From positions 325,501-389,500 of the forward strand of contig NZ_CP118166.1 of NCBI RefSeq assembly GCF_028748065.1: a stretch of 64,000 nucleotides of DNA, written 5' to 3'. A program made the translations under genes and the position numbers. Positions 35,591 through 43,674 of this stretch are shown here, piece by piece. The DNA comes from Hyphococcus flavus (GTDB lineage Bacteria > Pseudomonadota > Alphaproteobacteria > Caulobacterales > Parvularculaceae). The notes under the pieces were generated by a model. It made no database searches and had not been told where the DNA came from. It saw only the letters and a list, made by a program, of their open reading frames with translations. Position 1 is the first letter of the stretch. The number at the start of each line of letters is the position of its first letter.

Positions 35591-35742
35591 CGCCGATCTC
35601 CTGCAAAAGCGCCCGAAATTCCGTCCTGGGAGCCTGGCATAAAGTTCGATACGCATTCACGAAGGGGAGCCACTAATTTCTCGCAATATATTCAATGGAT
35701 TATAGCGCAAAAATCGCGACCCCATTTTTCATTTCGAACTTT
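35591..35742 (+). repeat. Dispersed repeat, copy 2
   Basis: About 150 bases similar along the whole length to copy 3 (39930-40081). The core from ATAAAGTTCGATACGCATTC through GGGGAGCCACTAATTT differs at one base. Shared frame: EI, then FDTHSRRGATNFSQ. It lies immediately upstream of the hipBA promoter region. Confidence 0.85.
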
Positions 35743-35816
35743 TGCCGCGAGCTAACTCGGCGTGATCTGTTTCCAAAGTCCCAACCCACCGGCAAATGCA
35801 GTCTTCTAAGAGCAAA

Positions 35817-36674
35817 TCAATCATCGCTCGGCGCATTTATGGGCAAAAACGCTGCATCATCGCCCGCGATGAAACTGAGTCTTTCCATGCCGACGCCGTA
35901 ACAGGTCATTGACAGCGACCCCAGCGAATATCCTTTGACGATTGGCGCAGCGTCTCCAGCCTCTGCGGCGAGACCCGCCGTATATAGCAACGGAATAAAG
36001 TGATCTGGCGTCGGCACCGCTAAATTGTAGTCCGGATGTTCGAGTGTTTTGAGAATATCGGCCGGGCCCGCTGTCATCTGCTCCATCACGGCGTCGTCGA
36101 AGCGATGCGCCCAATCGGCGCCGTGGTTCTCCGCCTTCCAGTCAATGCGCCTCAGATTGTGAACCACGTTTCCGCTCGCCAGTATCAGCACTCCTTTGTC
36201 TCGCAACACTGCAAGGCGTTGCGCGAGTTCGAGGTGGTAATCCATCGGTTTCAGCGAATTTATCGACAACTGCACCACAGGAATATCCGCATCCGGAAAG
36301 ATGTGAGTGAGGACGCTCCAAGTTCCATGGTCCAGACCCCATTGATCGTGATCGGCGCCGACCCAGACCGGCTTCGCAAGCTCTGCGATTTCACCCGCAA
36401 GCTCTGGAAGACCAGGCGCCGGATATTCGATCTCAAAAAGCGGTTTGGGGAATCCATAAAAGTCATGGATGGTGCGCGGGCGCGCCATGGCGGTGACCGC
36501 GGTTGCGCCGATATACCAGTGGGCTGAGATCGCCAAAACGGCGCGCGGACGCGGAAGCACTTCGCCGATACGCCGCCATGCGCGGGTGTGGCTGTTTTCT
36601 TCAAGAGCGTTCATCGGGCTGCCATGTCCCACAAACAGGGCGGGCATCTGGCTTTCTGCAGTGGTTGGGGTCAC
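35817..36674 (-). CDS. 4,5-DOPA extradiol dioxygenase family protein (YgiD-like, LigB superfamily)
   Basis: 285-residue extradiol ring-cleaving dioxygenase of the YgiD/LigB type, which in bacteria opens catechol-like rings such as DOPA. Metal ligands visible as H17 (FVGHGSP), H52 (ISAHWY), H172 (NVVHNLRR) and H225 (TPDHFIPLL), in the same order and spacing as YgiD. Last gene of a minus-strand group with an FMN reductase, DoxX protein and LysR regulator, a combination often seen in quinone or catechol stress clusters. Confidence 0.92.
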   Translation of the reverse strand: MTPTTAESQMPALFVGHGSPMNALEENSHTRAWRRIGEVLPRPRAVLAISAHWYIGATAVTAMARPRTIHDFYGFPKPLFEIEYPAPGLPELAGEIAELAKPVWVGADHDQWGLDHGTWSVLTHIFPDADIPVVQLSINSLKPMDYHLELAQRLAVLRDKGVLILASGNVVHNLRRIDWKAENHGADWAHRFDDAVMEQMTAGPADILKTLEHPDYNLAVPTPDHFIPLLYTAGLAAEAGDAAPIVKGYSLGSLSMTCYGVGMERLSFIAGDDAAFLPINAPSDD

Positions 36675-36724
36675 GGTTAATTCCTCGTTTTATTCTCTTG
36701 CCCATTGGACATGGCGAACAACGA

Positions 36725-37291
36725 CTATGAAGTAGTGGCGGTGCGTTCGATCCAGTCGCCGAACGCATCGATAATGCTTTTGAAGAAGGCGCGGGTATCG
36801 TCGCTTTTAATATCGCCCTGTTCATCGAACATGTCCCAGCCGCCGCCAATATAAGCTTCGGGCTGCTGAAGAACCGGCATGTCGAGGAAGACGAGCGATT
36901 GGCGCAAGTGATGATTGGCGCCAAAACCGCCAATCCCGCTGGGAGATACAGTCACGACCGCCGCAGGCTTTTTCGCCCACGAACTTTCGCCATAGGGGCG
37001 TGATCCGACATCGATGGCGTTCTTCAATACGGCCGGTACAGATCGATTATACTCCGGCGTTACGAAAAGAACGGCATCGGACGCTGAGAGCTCTTCGCGA
37101 AACCGCAACCATTCAGCAGGCGTCTCACCTGCCTCTAAGTCCTCGTTGAAAAACGGCAAGTCTCCGATTTCCAGGAACTGGAATTTGAGGTTCGAAGGCG
37201 CCAGCCGAGCTAACACTTTGGCCGCTTTGCGATTTACGGAATCTTTCCGCAGGCTGCCAACGAGTACGGAAACTTGATAAGATTTGGTCAT
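36725..37291 (-). CDS. NADPH-dependent FMN reductase / quinone reductase
   Basis: 188-residue flavodoxin-fold reductase (ChrR/YieF-like). ATG 37291; an upstream extension only crosses the intergenic region. FMN phosphate loop: VGSLRKDSVNRK at about 9-20; PEYNRSVPAVLKNAIDVGSR is the family signature. Reduces quinones, nitro compounds or chromate by two electrons. Group member with DoxX and YgiD-like dioxygenase; it could keep catechols reduced for ring cleavage. Confidence 0.92.
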   Translation of the reverse strand: MTKSYQVSVLVGSLRKDSVNRKAAKVLARLAPSNLKFQFLEIGDLPFFNEDLEAGETPAEWLRFREELSASDAVLFVTPEYNRSVPAVLKNAIDVGSRPYGESSWAKKPAAVVTVSPSGIGGFGANHHLRQSLVFLDMPVLQQPEAYIGGGWDMFDEQGDIKSDDTRAFFKSIIDAFGDWIERTATTS

Positions 37292-37337
37292 GGTATGCTC
37301 CTTAATTTGATGCGATTGAATTTTATTTGTCTCGTGT

Positions 37338-37733
37338 TCAGCGCGAACTTCGGCGCAAGGCATCGAGACTCCAGGCGCCCGGACCCGAAAACACCAGAAG
37401 CAAGAATACAAACGAGAACAGGATTGCGGCGTCGCCGCCATTCAGCACCGGATAGAAATTAGCCGGCGCATGGAACATCCAATAGGCGACGGCCATCTGT
37501 CCCGAGAGCACGAATGCAACGGGTCTTGTAAAGAGGCCGCCGAGAAGCAGGGCGCCGCCCACAAGTTCAATCCAGGCGCCAATCCAAAACAGCGACCACA
37601 TTTCCGGCAGACCGCCCTCCGGCGGCGCTGGGAAGCCGAACAGCTTCTGGGTTCCATGCGCCATAAAGAGAAGCGCGGCGACAATTCGCAAAGCGCCAAG
37701 CGCGTAAGGCGTATTTTTTTCGAGCGACAACAT
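37338..37733 (-). CDS. DoxX-family membrane protein
   Basis: 131 residues, four hydrophobic helices; RIVAALLFMAHGTQKLFGFP and GAWIELVGGALLLGGLFTRP are typical DoxX. Such proteins accompany oxidoreductases and quinone-linked stress genes. Start ATG 37733, 98 bases below the LysR gene on the same strand; 46 bases upstream of the FMN reductase gene. Confidence 0.92.
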   Translation of the reverse strand: MLSLEKNTPYALGALRIVAALLFMAHGTQKLFGFPAPPEGGLPEMWSLFWIGAWIELVGGALLLGGLFTRPVAFVLSGQMAVAYWMFHAPANFYPVLNGGDAAILFSFVFLLLVFSGPGAWSLDALRRSSR

Positions 37734-37831
37734 AATATCCTCCTTGATCGGTCGGGCTGAACATAGCGGCCACGATCGTTCGGGATAATATGCAAATTTC
37801 TGATTTTATTATCCGGGCATACCGGATAGTG

Positions 37832-38737
37832 CTATGTCGCCCAAAAGGGCGATCCGCTGAAATGCTCGACCAAATAGTCAATGAACGCCCGGGTTTTCGC
37901 CGGTTGGAACGGACCCGGCGGATAGAGCGCATAAACGCCAAGATCTCCTGCGCGCCATCGCGGCAGCAATTCCACAAGCCGTCCTTCCTCGAGGGCGGGG
38001 CCGACAATAAACGCCGGCTGCAATGTGATCCCGGCGCCGGCGGCGGCGGCTTCAACAAGGGCGTCGCCATTGTTACACCGCAAGCGGCTTGCGACCCGGA
38101 CAGTTTCAACTTCATTTTTGTGTTTGAATTTCCAGTCGAGGCCCTCTGAATAGTAGGTGAACGTCAGGCATGGGTGATTGCTTAAATCGTCCGGTTTTCG
38201 GATTTTCCGGTGATTGTCGAGGTAGCCCGGCGACGCGCAAAGAATGATCCGGCAGGCGGCGAGCTTGCGTGCGATGAGCGTTGAATCCTTCAGGTTCGCG
38301 CTAATGCGTATCGCAACATCAATGCCTTCTTCAATCAAATCGACGCGGCGGTCATTCAGCGTCAGGTCGATCGATACCTGTTCGTGTTGCTTAAGAAACT
38401 CGCCGACGACGGGCGCAACATGACGCATACCGAAGCTCAATGGTGCATTGACCCGCAATCCGCCGCGCAAATCTGCAGAGAGATTTGCAGCCTCAGCGGC
38501 TGCTTCTGAAATAACGTCTATTCCGGGACGAACACGTTCAAGAAACAGGGCGCCGGACTCCGTCAGGCTCACTTTTCTCGTCGTTCGGCGCAACAGTTGA
38601 ATGCCGAGGCTTTCTTCAAGATCCTTGACGCGGTCGCTAACCAGCGTGCGAGATAGATTTAAGTCATTGGCGGCGGCCGCAAAGCTTTGCAGCTCTGCAA
38701 CGCGAATGAAGATCTCGATCGCCTGCAAACGGTCCAT
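37832..38737 (-). CDS. LysR-family transcription regulator
   Basis: 301 residues. N-terminal wHTH (RLQAIEIFIRVAELQSFAAA, ANDLNLSRTLVSDRVKDLE) and C-terminal periplasmic-binding-like effector domain. The subgroup is the one often seen with DoxX and FMN-reductase genes. It is on the same strand as and upstream of those genes; it probably regulates them in response to a quinone-type inducer. ATG 38737. Confidence 0.92.
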   Translation of the reverse strand: MDRLQAIEIFIRVAELQSFAAAANDLNLSRTLVSDRVKDLEESLGIQLLRRTTRKVSLTESGALFLERVRPGIDVISEAAAEAANLSADLRGGLRVNAPLSFGMRHVAPVVGEFLKQHEQVSIDLTLNDRRVDLIEEGIDVAIRISANLKDSTLIARKLAACRIILCASPGYLDNHRKIRKPDDLSNHPCLTFTYYSEGLDWKFKHKNEVETVRVASRLRCNNGDALVEAAAAGAGITLQPAFIVGPALEEGRLVELLPRWRAGDLGVYALYPPGPFQPAKTRAFIDYLVEHFSGSPFWAT

Positions 38738-39024
38738 TGCCGGCGCAGATTATCCTGAATTCACGGATAGACAAACCAGAATTCAGACAATTGTTCACGG
38801 AAATTGAAGGCGCATTTCTGCGACATTCGAGAACATCAAGGGACGTAGCCGCAGTACTGATCATCACTTAACTCGCGCCGCCGGTCTCTCCCCCTTGGGC
38901 GGCGCCTGCGTCCGGCCGGGCTGTCTCATGGTGCTGTCACGGCTGGACGCTTTCTTTCATCAAAAACGGCTCGCTTATGTCGCGGTCAGCCAGGATAAGA
39001 ATATTATCATAAGAGCAACCACCG

Positions 39025-39666
39025 ATGATGGCTATCATGACTGATTTCGACGCTATATCCGCTTTAAATATCTTCGGATTGTTTGTCTTCGCTATATCGG
39101 GCGCGCTGACGGCATTGCGAAATGACATGGATTTTTTCGGCGTCGCGATGATAGCGATCGTTACTGGTGTTGGCGGCGGAACCGTACGCGATGTGCTGTT
39201 AGGATCCTTTCCGGTTTGGTGGATTAAAGACACCTCGGCCGTTTATGTGTGCCTTGGCGGTGCAGTTGCGGCAACCCTTGCGCAACCCCTGCTAGCTTTG
39301 CGTCAAAATGCGCTTGTCTGGGCTGACGCCCTGGGACTGTCAGCTTTTGCCATTCTCGGCGCGCAGTCGGCAATGTCTGTAAACGCGCCAGCTATCATTG
39401 CAATCTTTATGGGTGCGGTCACGGCGACATTTGGCGGTGTGATGCGCGACGTATTGTTGAACGAGCCCCCATTGATTTTGAAACAGGACATTTATGCAAC
39501 CGCAGCGCTTATCGGGGCGGCCGTTTATGTCGGACTTGTCGCTGCAGGAACAGACGCGGACGTCGCAGCGCCTGTCGCCGCTGCTGCTGCCTTTGCAATT
39601 CGCGCCGCCGCCATAAGATTCAACATTCCTTCGCCGAAATTCGGTAGACCGCGACTGAAGAAGTAG
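39025..39666 (+). CDS. TRIC-type (UPF0126/YicG) membrane channel protein
   Basis: About 213 residues from ATG 39025 (39037 also possible). Seven hydrophobic segments in two similar halves with GVGGGTVRDVLLG and FGGVMRDVLLNEPPLIL, the twice-repeated GG-x-x-RD motif of trimeric intracellular cation channel homologues. Ends with a basic tail. Divergent from the LysR gene. Lies inside the segment bounded by the two direct repeats. Confidence 0.92.
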   Translation: MMAIMTDFDAISALNIFGLFVFAISGALTALRNDMDFFGVAMIAIVTGVGGGTVRDVLLGSFPVWWIKDTSAVYVCLGGAVAATLAQPLLALRQNALVWADALGLSAFAILGAQSAMSVNAPAIIAIFMGAVTATFGGVMRDVLLNEPPLILKQDIYATAALIGAAVYVGLVAAGTDADVAAPVAAAAAFAIRAAAIRFNIPSPKFGRPRLKK

Positions 39667-39929
39667 AAGGACTGCGACGGCCGGTTTGCGCGCAAAATCG
39701 GACACCAGAATCCAAGCGTCTGAGCGAGTGTATTGCGAATCCCCCTTGTCGATTTGCAACATCTCTGCGAACGGTTAGCAACTCCAAATTGCCGCCTTTG
39801 TTGCAGATCAAATTTCGGCGTTTTCCGCGACTTCGGACATGAAGCAGGTCTGACTGTCGTTGGTGGCTTTTTTACAGAATTTGCGTCAGAAGTTTCATGA
39901 CTTTACCTCGCAGGTATTGCGCATTGGGA
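39667..39929. other. Intergenic region, nothing recognised
   Basis: No gene supported. It leads into copy 3 of the dispersed repeat. The repeat-associated reading frame can be followed back to about 39900 (LPRRYCALGRQAP) but has no start, so a decayed gene is possible. Confidence 0.35.
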
Positions 39930-40081
39930 CGCCAAGCTCCTGTAAAACAACGAGAAATTCAGCCTGTGGTGCCTGACATAAAGTTCGATACGCATTCACA
40001 AAGGGGAGCCACTAATTTTCTACAACATATTCAACGGATTAACGGATAAAAATCGCCACCCCATTTTTACTTTCGAACCAG
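39930..40081 (+). repeat. Dispersed repeat, copy 3
   Basis: About 150 bases, same orientation as copies 1 and 2. Shared core GTTCGATACGCATTCAC at 39983-39999. Encodes in the shared frame EI, FDTHSQRGATNFLQHIQRIN and then a stop. It stands between the TRIC gene and the metal operon. Confidence 0.85.
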
Positions 40082-40220
40082 TATGGGTGACGCCCTTTGT
40101 CTTGCGCCGCCGTCGGCTGGCTTTATTTGCGGACAACGAAAATGAGATTCCGGTTCCAATTCGATATTCGAAGGAAGTTAACTGCAGCCGCCCCACCAAG
40201 AGACCCAACGCCCCCAGCGT

Positions 40221-40595
40221 TCAGTTCACATATTTTCCGAAGATCGGCTCGGTCAGATAGGTAAGGAGCGCGAGCACGAGCGTTCCCCACACGACAATTA
40301 TAAGCCCATCGGCGCCAATCGACACGATCTCAAAGCCGACCAGCAAGACGCCGGCGCCGCCAGCGATAAAGACCGGACCCGAATAATAACAATGTCGTCT
40401 TCGACATCGTCTTGCGTTTAATACGCACGCGAGGCCCATCCAGAAAAACGAACCGCTCATCATCATGGGGATAATTGTCTGGGGAACGACCCCGCTCATG
40501 AAGTTCGTTGAAAACAATATCGCGAGCGGCAGCCCCCATGACCAGGAGAAGGGCAACGGCTTGGCGGCGTGATCGTTTTTCGTTGCGTCAACCAC
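40221..40595 (-). CDS. Small membrane protein of the MerT-like operon
   Basis: 124 residues from GTG 40595 (GGGAGGG upstream). Three to four hydrophobic segments; a Cys-rich middle NARRCRRRHCYYSGPVF resembles small membrane proteins that accompany mercury-type or other metal genes. The start overlaps the stop of the Cys-rich protein gene by 8 bases. Metal transport or sensing is inferred from the neighbours only. Confidence 0.7.
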   Translation of the reverse strand: MVDATKNDHAAKPLPFSWSWGLPLAILFSTNFMSGVVPQTIIPMMMSGSFFWMGLACVLNARRCRRRHCYYSGPVFIAGGAGVLLVGFEIVSIGADGLIIVVWGTLVLALLTYLTEPIFGKYVN

Positions 40596-40800
40596 AACAC
40601 GCCCTCCCAGCTTGTATGGGCGGACACTTCACATCGCCATAGGAGCAGTAAACGCAGCAATCGCCTGGCTTCGGTTTCAGGACGGCGCCGCAGCCCTTGC
40701 AATCGTAAAACCACTGACATGCATCAGTCGGCATTTCGTCCGTCGACTGATGCCCGCATTGAGGACAGGTGATGGTGGATTTTGCGATGACGCCGCTCAT
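40588..40800 (-). CDS. Small cysteine-rich protein (GDCCVYCSYG type)
   Basis: 70 residues with eleven cysteines: C12-x2-C15, C28, C34-x2-C37, C48-C49-x2-C52, C59 and C68-C69. The GDCCVYCSYGDVKCPP block is a recognisable conserved motif of a small family found in metal-resistance operons. Likely a soluble metal-binding protein. Overlaps the MerT-like gene (ATGA) and the membrane-protein gene, so the three are translated together. Confidence 0.8.
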   Translation of the reverse strand: MSGVIAKSTITCPQCGHQSTDEMPTDACQWFYDCKGCGAVLKPKPGDCCVYCSYGDVKCPPIQAGRACCG

Positions 40801-41162
40801 TGATTCACCCAGCGAAGCAATTGCGGTTCATAGAACGGCATAATGTAGGCGGCGACTATTAGCGCCGCCGCAAGGGCGAGCGTGATCACAACGCGCTTGT
40901 CTGGCCGCCGCCCCCTCCAGAACGCCGCGGCAATCGCCACGGCAAGCAGAACGATCGCCGCGCCCATAAAATAATGTTGAAACCGTGCAAAGAACGCGAG
41001 CTTGCCGACAAGTGCCGCGCTGACGCCAAGATTGATCAAGATGAGCGGCAATATGCAACACGACGCGCCGATTAACGCCCCGAGGCCTGATAGGGCCCCG
41101 CCGCCGGCGATCCATCCGCTTTTTCTGCGCGCTTTTGTTTTGTTCGGGTCTTCACCTGTCAT
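40797..41162 (-). CDS. MerT-like metal transporter
   Basis: 121 residues, three hydrophobic segments, with the MerT-type vicinal pair C35-C36 in the first (ASCCILPLILINLG). The second Cys pair of classical MerT is missing. Start ATG 41162 is taken because a longer upstream frame runs through the promoter; it would place the first base of the codon at or next to the predicted transcription start, so the mRNA may be leaderless. No merP or merA lies near. Transport of mercury or another soft metal is plausible but unproven. Confidence 0.75.
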   Translation of the reverse strand: MTGEDPNKTKARRKSGWIAGGGALSGLGALIGASCCILPLILINLGVSAALVGKLAFFARFQHYFMGAAIVLLAVAIAAAFWRGRRPDKRVVITLALAAALIVAAYIMPFYEPQLLRWVNQ

Positions 41163-41169
41163 GCCGTAC

Positions 41170-41201
41170 ATCGTAAATTCTGTAGTCGCTACAGGATCAA
41201 G
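41170..41201 (-). promoter_or_regulatory. MerR-type promoter of the MerT-like operon
   Basis: On the minus strand: -35 TTGATC, 19-base spacer, -10 TACGAT. The spacer contains the perfect dyad CTGTAG-CGA-CTACAG (41180-41194). A 19-base spacer with a central dyad is the hallmark of MerR-activated promoters; the regulator is encoded on the other strand. Confidence 0.85.
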
Positions 41202-41205
41202 AGAG

Positions 41206-41604
41206 ATGGACCAATTCAATCTGACAATCGGGAAACTGAGCGATCAAACCGGCGTGAAGATCGAGACCATCCGCTATTACGAAAAAATAGGATTGATGCC
41301 GGAGCCGCCGCGGACTGAAAGCGGTCGCAGACTTTATGACGGCGTCCTCGCCGACCGGCTTTGCTTCATCCGGCGCGGACGCGAGCTCGGATTTTCGCTC
41401 GATGATATCCGTGCGCTCCTGGGGCTGGAGGACCGAAAACCCACTTGCGCAGAAGTCTTCGAAATCACCTCCACGCATGTGGAGATGATCCGGACGAAGA
41501 TATCGGATCTGAAAAAGCTCGAACGCACCCTTTCGACGGTCGCCAAAGGCTGCAGCCGTAACAGGACGCCCGATTGCGCGATCATCAAGACGCTGTTCTC
41601 CTGA
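41206..41604 (+). CDS. MerR-family metal-responsive regulator
   Basis: 132 residues from ATG 41206 (GAGAG upstream). N-terminal HTH (LTIGKLSDQTGVKIETIRYY) and dimer helix. Cysteines C81, C116 and C124 have the C-x34-C-x7-C layout of Zn/Cd/Pb/Hg/Cu-sensing MerR proteins, and C53 is additional. It would twist the 19-base-spacer promoter on metal binding. Divergent from the MerT-like gene. Confidence 0.9.
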   Translation: MDQFNLTIGKLSDQTGVKIETIRYYEKIGLMPEPPRTESGRRLYDGVLADRLCFIRRGRELGFSLDDIRALLGLEDRKPTCAEVFEITSTHVEMIRTKISDLKKLERTLSTVAKGCSRNRTPDCAIIKTLFS

Positions 41605-41822
41605 AAGGCTTGAGAAAAGGTGTCTTAGGCTGTCATGGGCAGCGGCTCGTCCCGCGCTTTTTCTGCGGTCCCACAGCTCTTGAGCCGAGCCCGATTCTCA
41701 GTCAGAAGTAGTGAATTTGGTGCTTTAATAATTCTAGAATTTAATGGTAATTAACCCCCACCACGCGATTATCATAAACTCCACTCTTGCCAGCGCTTTG
41801 AAATTTCCCTATTTTGTTGGCT
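41605..41822. promoter_or_regulatory. Intergenic region with AATTCTAGAATT palindrome before the abiE genes
   Basis: AATTCTAGAATT (41730-41741) is a perfect 12-base palindrome about 80 bases before the AbiEi start, in AT-rich DNA. AbiEi antitoxins autorepress by binding inverted repeats, so it is a candidate operator. Confidence 0.45.
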
Positions 41823-42662
41823 ATGACCCAACAACGCCAGGAACGATTAAAGCCCCTGCTTGACGACCTGCCGCCCGGCTATGTCGCCGACGCGGCCTGG
41901 CTGACCGCGCGCGGCATAAACCGCAAATCGATCCTGCAATATGAGCAACGCGGCTGGCTCGAAAAGCTCGTCCGCGGCGTTTACCGCCGGCCTGACACGC
42001 ACCGCAATGTCAGCGCCGACGGCGACTGGCGGCGCCTCGTTCTCTCTCTTCAGCGGGTGATGGAATACGAGGTCCATGTGGGCGGGCGCACCGCCCTGTC
42101 GCTACACGGCTTTGAGCACTATCTGAGCCTCGGCGCCGAGGCACCGCGCGTCTATCTCTATGGCGATGTCCCGTCCTGGCTTGCGCGGCTGCCGAACGCG
42201 AGCCGGTTCGAAACAAGAACCCTGAGCCTCTTCGGCGGATCCAAAACCGGCGTCGACGGCGTCGACATTGAAAAGCAATCATCCCCGCCGCAACGACGAT
42301 TAAACAATCTCGTTGTCTCAACGCCCGAACGAGCGATCCTCGAAATGCTGAACGAACTGCCGGCACATGAATCCTTTCACAATGTCGATGCGATATTCGA
42401 TGGGCTCGCCAATCTGCGCCCGCGGCTTCTCGAAGCCCTGCTCAAGGAATGCCGCAGCGTGAAAGCAAAGCGCCTGTTCTTCGTCTTCGCCGACAGCCAA
42501 GACCACGCATGGCGACAATATCTGGACCCGGATGATTACGATCTCGGATCAGGCCCGCGCGCGCTCGTTGAAGGCGGACGGCTGCACCCGCGCTACGACA
42601 TCACCGTGCCGCAGGAGCTGATAGACGGTAAGGAAAGCGATGAGTCTGACGATGGCCCGTGA
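41823..42662 (+). CDS. abiEi: AbiEi-family antitoxin (type IV toxin-antitoxin)
   Basis: 279 residues from ATG 41823. N-terminal wHTH (YVADAAWLTARGINRKSILQ, YEQRGWLEKLVRGVY) and AbiEi_3/C-terminal domain (HVGGRTALSLHGFEHYL, STPERAILEMLNELP). Antitoxin and autorepressor of the AbiE system. End overlaps the toxin gene by 23 bases. Confidence 0.9.
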   Translation: MTQQRQERLKPLLDDLPPGYVADAAWLTARGINRKSILQYEQRGWLEKLVRGVYRRPDTHRNVSADGDWRRLVLSLQRVMEYEVHVGGRTALSLHGFEHYLSLGAEAPRVYLYGDVPSWLARLPNASRFETRTLSLFGGSKTGVDGVDIEKQSSPPQRRLNNLVVSTPERAILEMLNELPAHESFHNVDAIFDGLANLRPRLLEALLKECRSVKAKRLFFVFADSQDHAWRQYLDPDDYDLGSGPRALVEGGRLHPRYDITVPQELIDGKESDESDDGP

Positions 42663-43569
42663 CGCCTATCTCGCGCAGGTGCGGCTCTTGATGCGCCTCC
42701 TGCCTGTGGTCTCGACAGAACCCGCCTTCGCCCTCAAGGGCGGCACGGCGATCAACCTATTCTATCGCGACATGCCGCGCCTCTCCGTCGATATCGATCT
42801 CGCCTATCTGCCCATTGAAAATCGTGCGACATCGTTACACGCCATCGACGCTGCGTTCGACCGATTCATGGCGCAAATCAACAAACTGCCAGGCGTCAAC
42901 GCCCAGCGCATCGCCGGCGGCGGCGACGGCGACACTCGAGTCCTTGCAACCGCTGACGGCGTGACCGTTAAAATCGAAACCTCGCCGGTGATGCGCGGCG
43001 CCATCGGCGAGCCGCGACTGATGCGCACCACCGACGCTGTCGAGGACGCCTTCGGATTCGTTGCAACAAATGTTCTGGCGTTCGATGATCTTTACGCGGG
43101 AAAACTGCACGCGGCGCTCGACCGCCAGCATCCGCGTGACCTGTTTGATATTAAACTCCTCTACGAAAACGAAGGCCTCACGGACGATCTCTTCCGCGTT
43201 TTTCTCGTCTACGCCGCCTGCTCTAGCCGCCCCATGCATGAACTGCTCGCGCCGAATGAAAAAGACATTGCTGAGGACTTCGCGCGCGAATTCGCCGGCA
43301 TGACGGTCGAACCGGTCAATATCGACGCTCTTTTCTCCGCGGGAAAAAGGCTGATCGGCGACATTCAGGCGCGGCTCAATGGAAACGCCGCTGAATTCCT
43401 GCGCACGCTGCAAGCGGGCGAGCCGGATTTCACGCTCATCGGCCTGCCGCAGGCCGCGGACCTGCCAGCGATTAAATGGAAACTTTTGAACCTCAAAAAA
43501 TTGATGGCAGACAATCCGGATAAGCATCGAGCGCAAAGCGAGGCGCTGAACGCTATCATCCGGAATTGA
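42640..43569 (+). CDS. abiEii: AbiEii-family nucleotidyltransferase toxin
   Basis: 309 residues. Motif I KGGTAINLFYRDMPRLSVDI with G34-G35-T36 and Asp51-x-Asp53, and motif III AGKLHAALDRQHPRDLFDI, are those of the DUF1814 nucleotidyltransferase. In streptococcal AbiE the toxin binds GTP and causes abortive phage resistance; here a defence or stabilisation role is inferred. All key residues are present. Confidence 0.92.
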   Translation: MSLTMARDAYLAQVRLLMRLLPVVSTEPAFALKGGTAINLFYRDMPRLSVDIDLAYLPIENRATSLHAIDAAFDRFMAQINKLPGVNAQRIAGGGDGDTRVLATADGVTVKIETSPVMRGAIGEPRLMRTTDAVEDAFGFVATNVLAFDDLYAGKLHAALDRQHPRDLFDIKLLYENEGLTDDLFRVFLVYAACSSRPMHELLAPNEKDIAEDFAREFAGMTVEPVNIDALFSAGKRLIGDIQARLNGNAAEFLRTLQAGEPDFTLIGLPQAADLPAIKWKLLNLKKLMADNPDKHRAQSEALNAIIRN

Positions 43570-43674
43570 GAGCGGCGGCGCCTTCTTGTGCGAACAACCT
43601 TTACCTCACCGGACAAACAATGCAGGCCAGTACATCGGTGGCGTCTCTATTGGCAATATTGTTGCACATTATTA

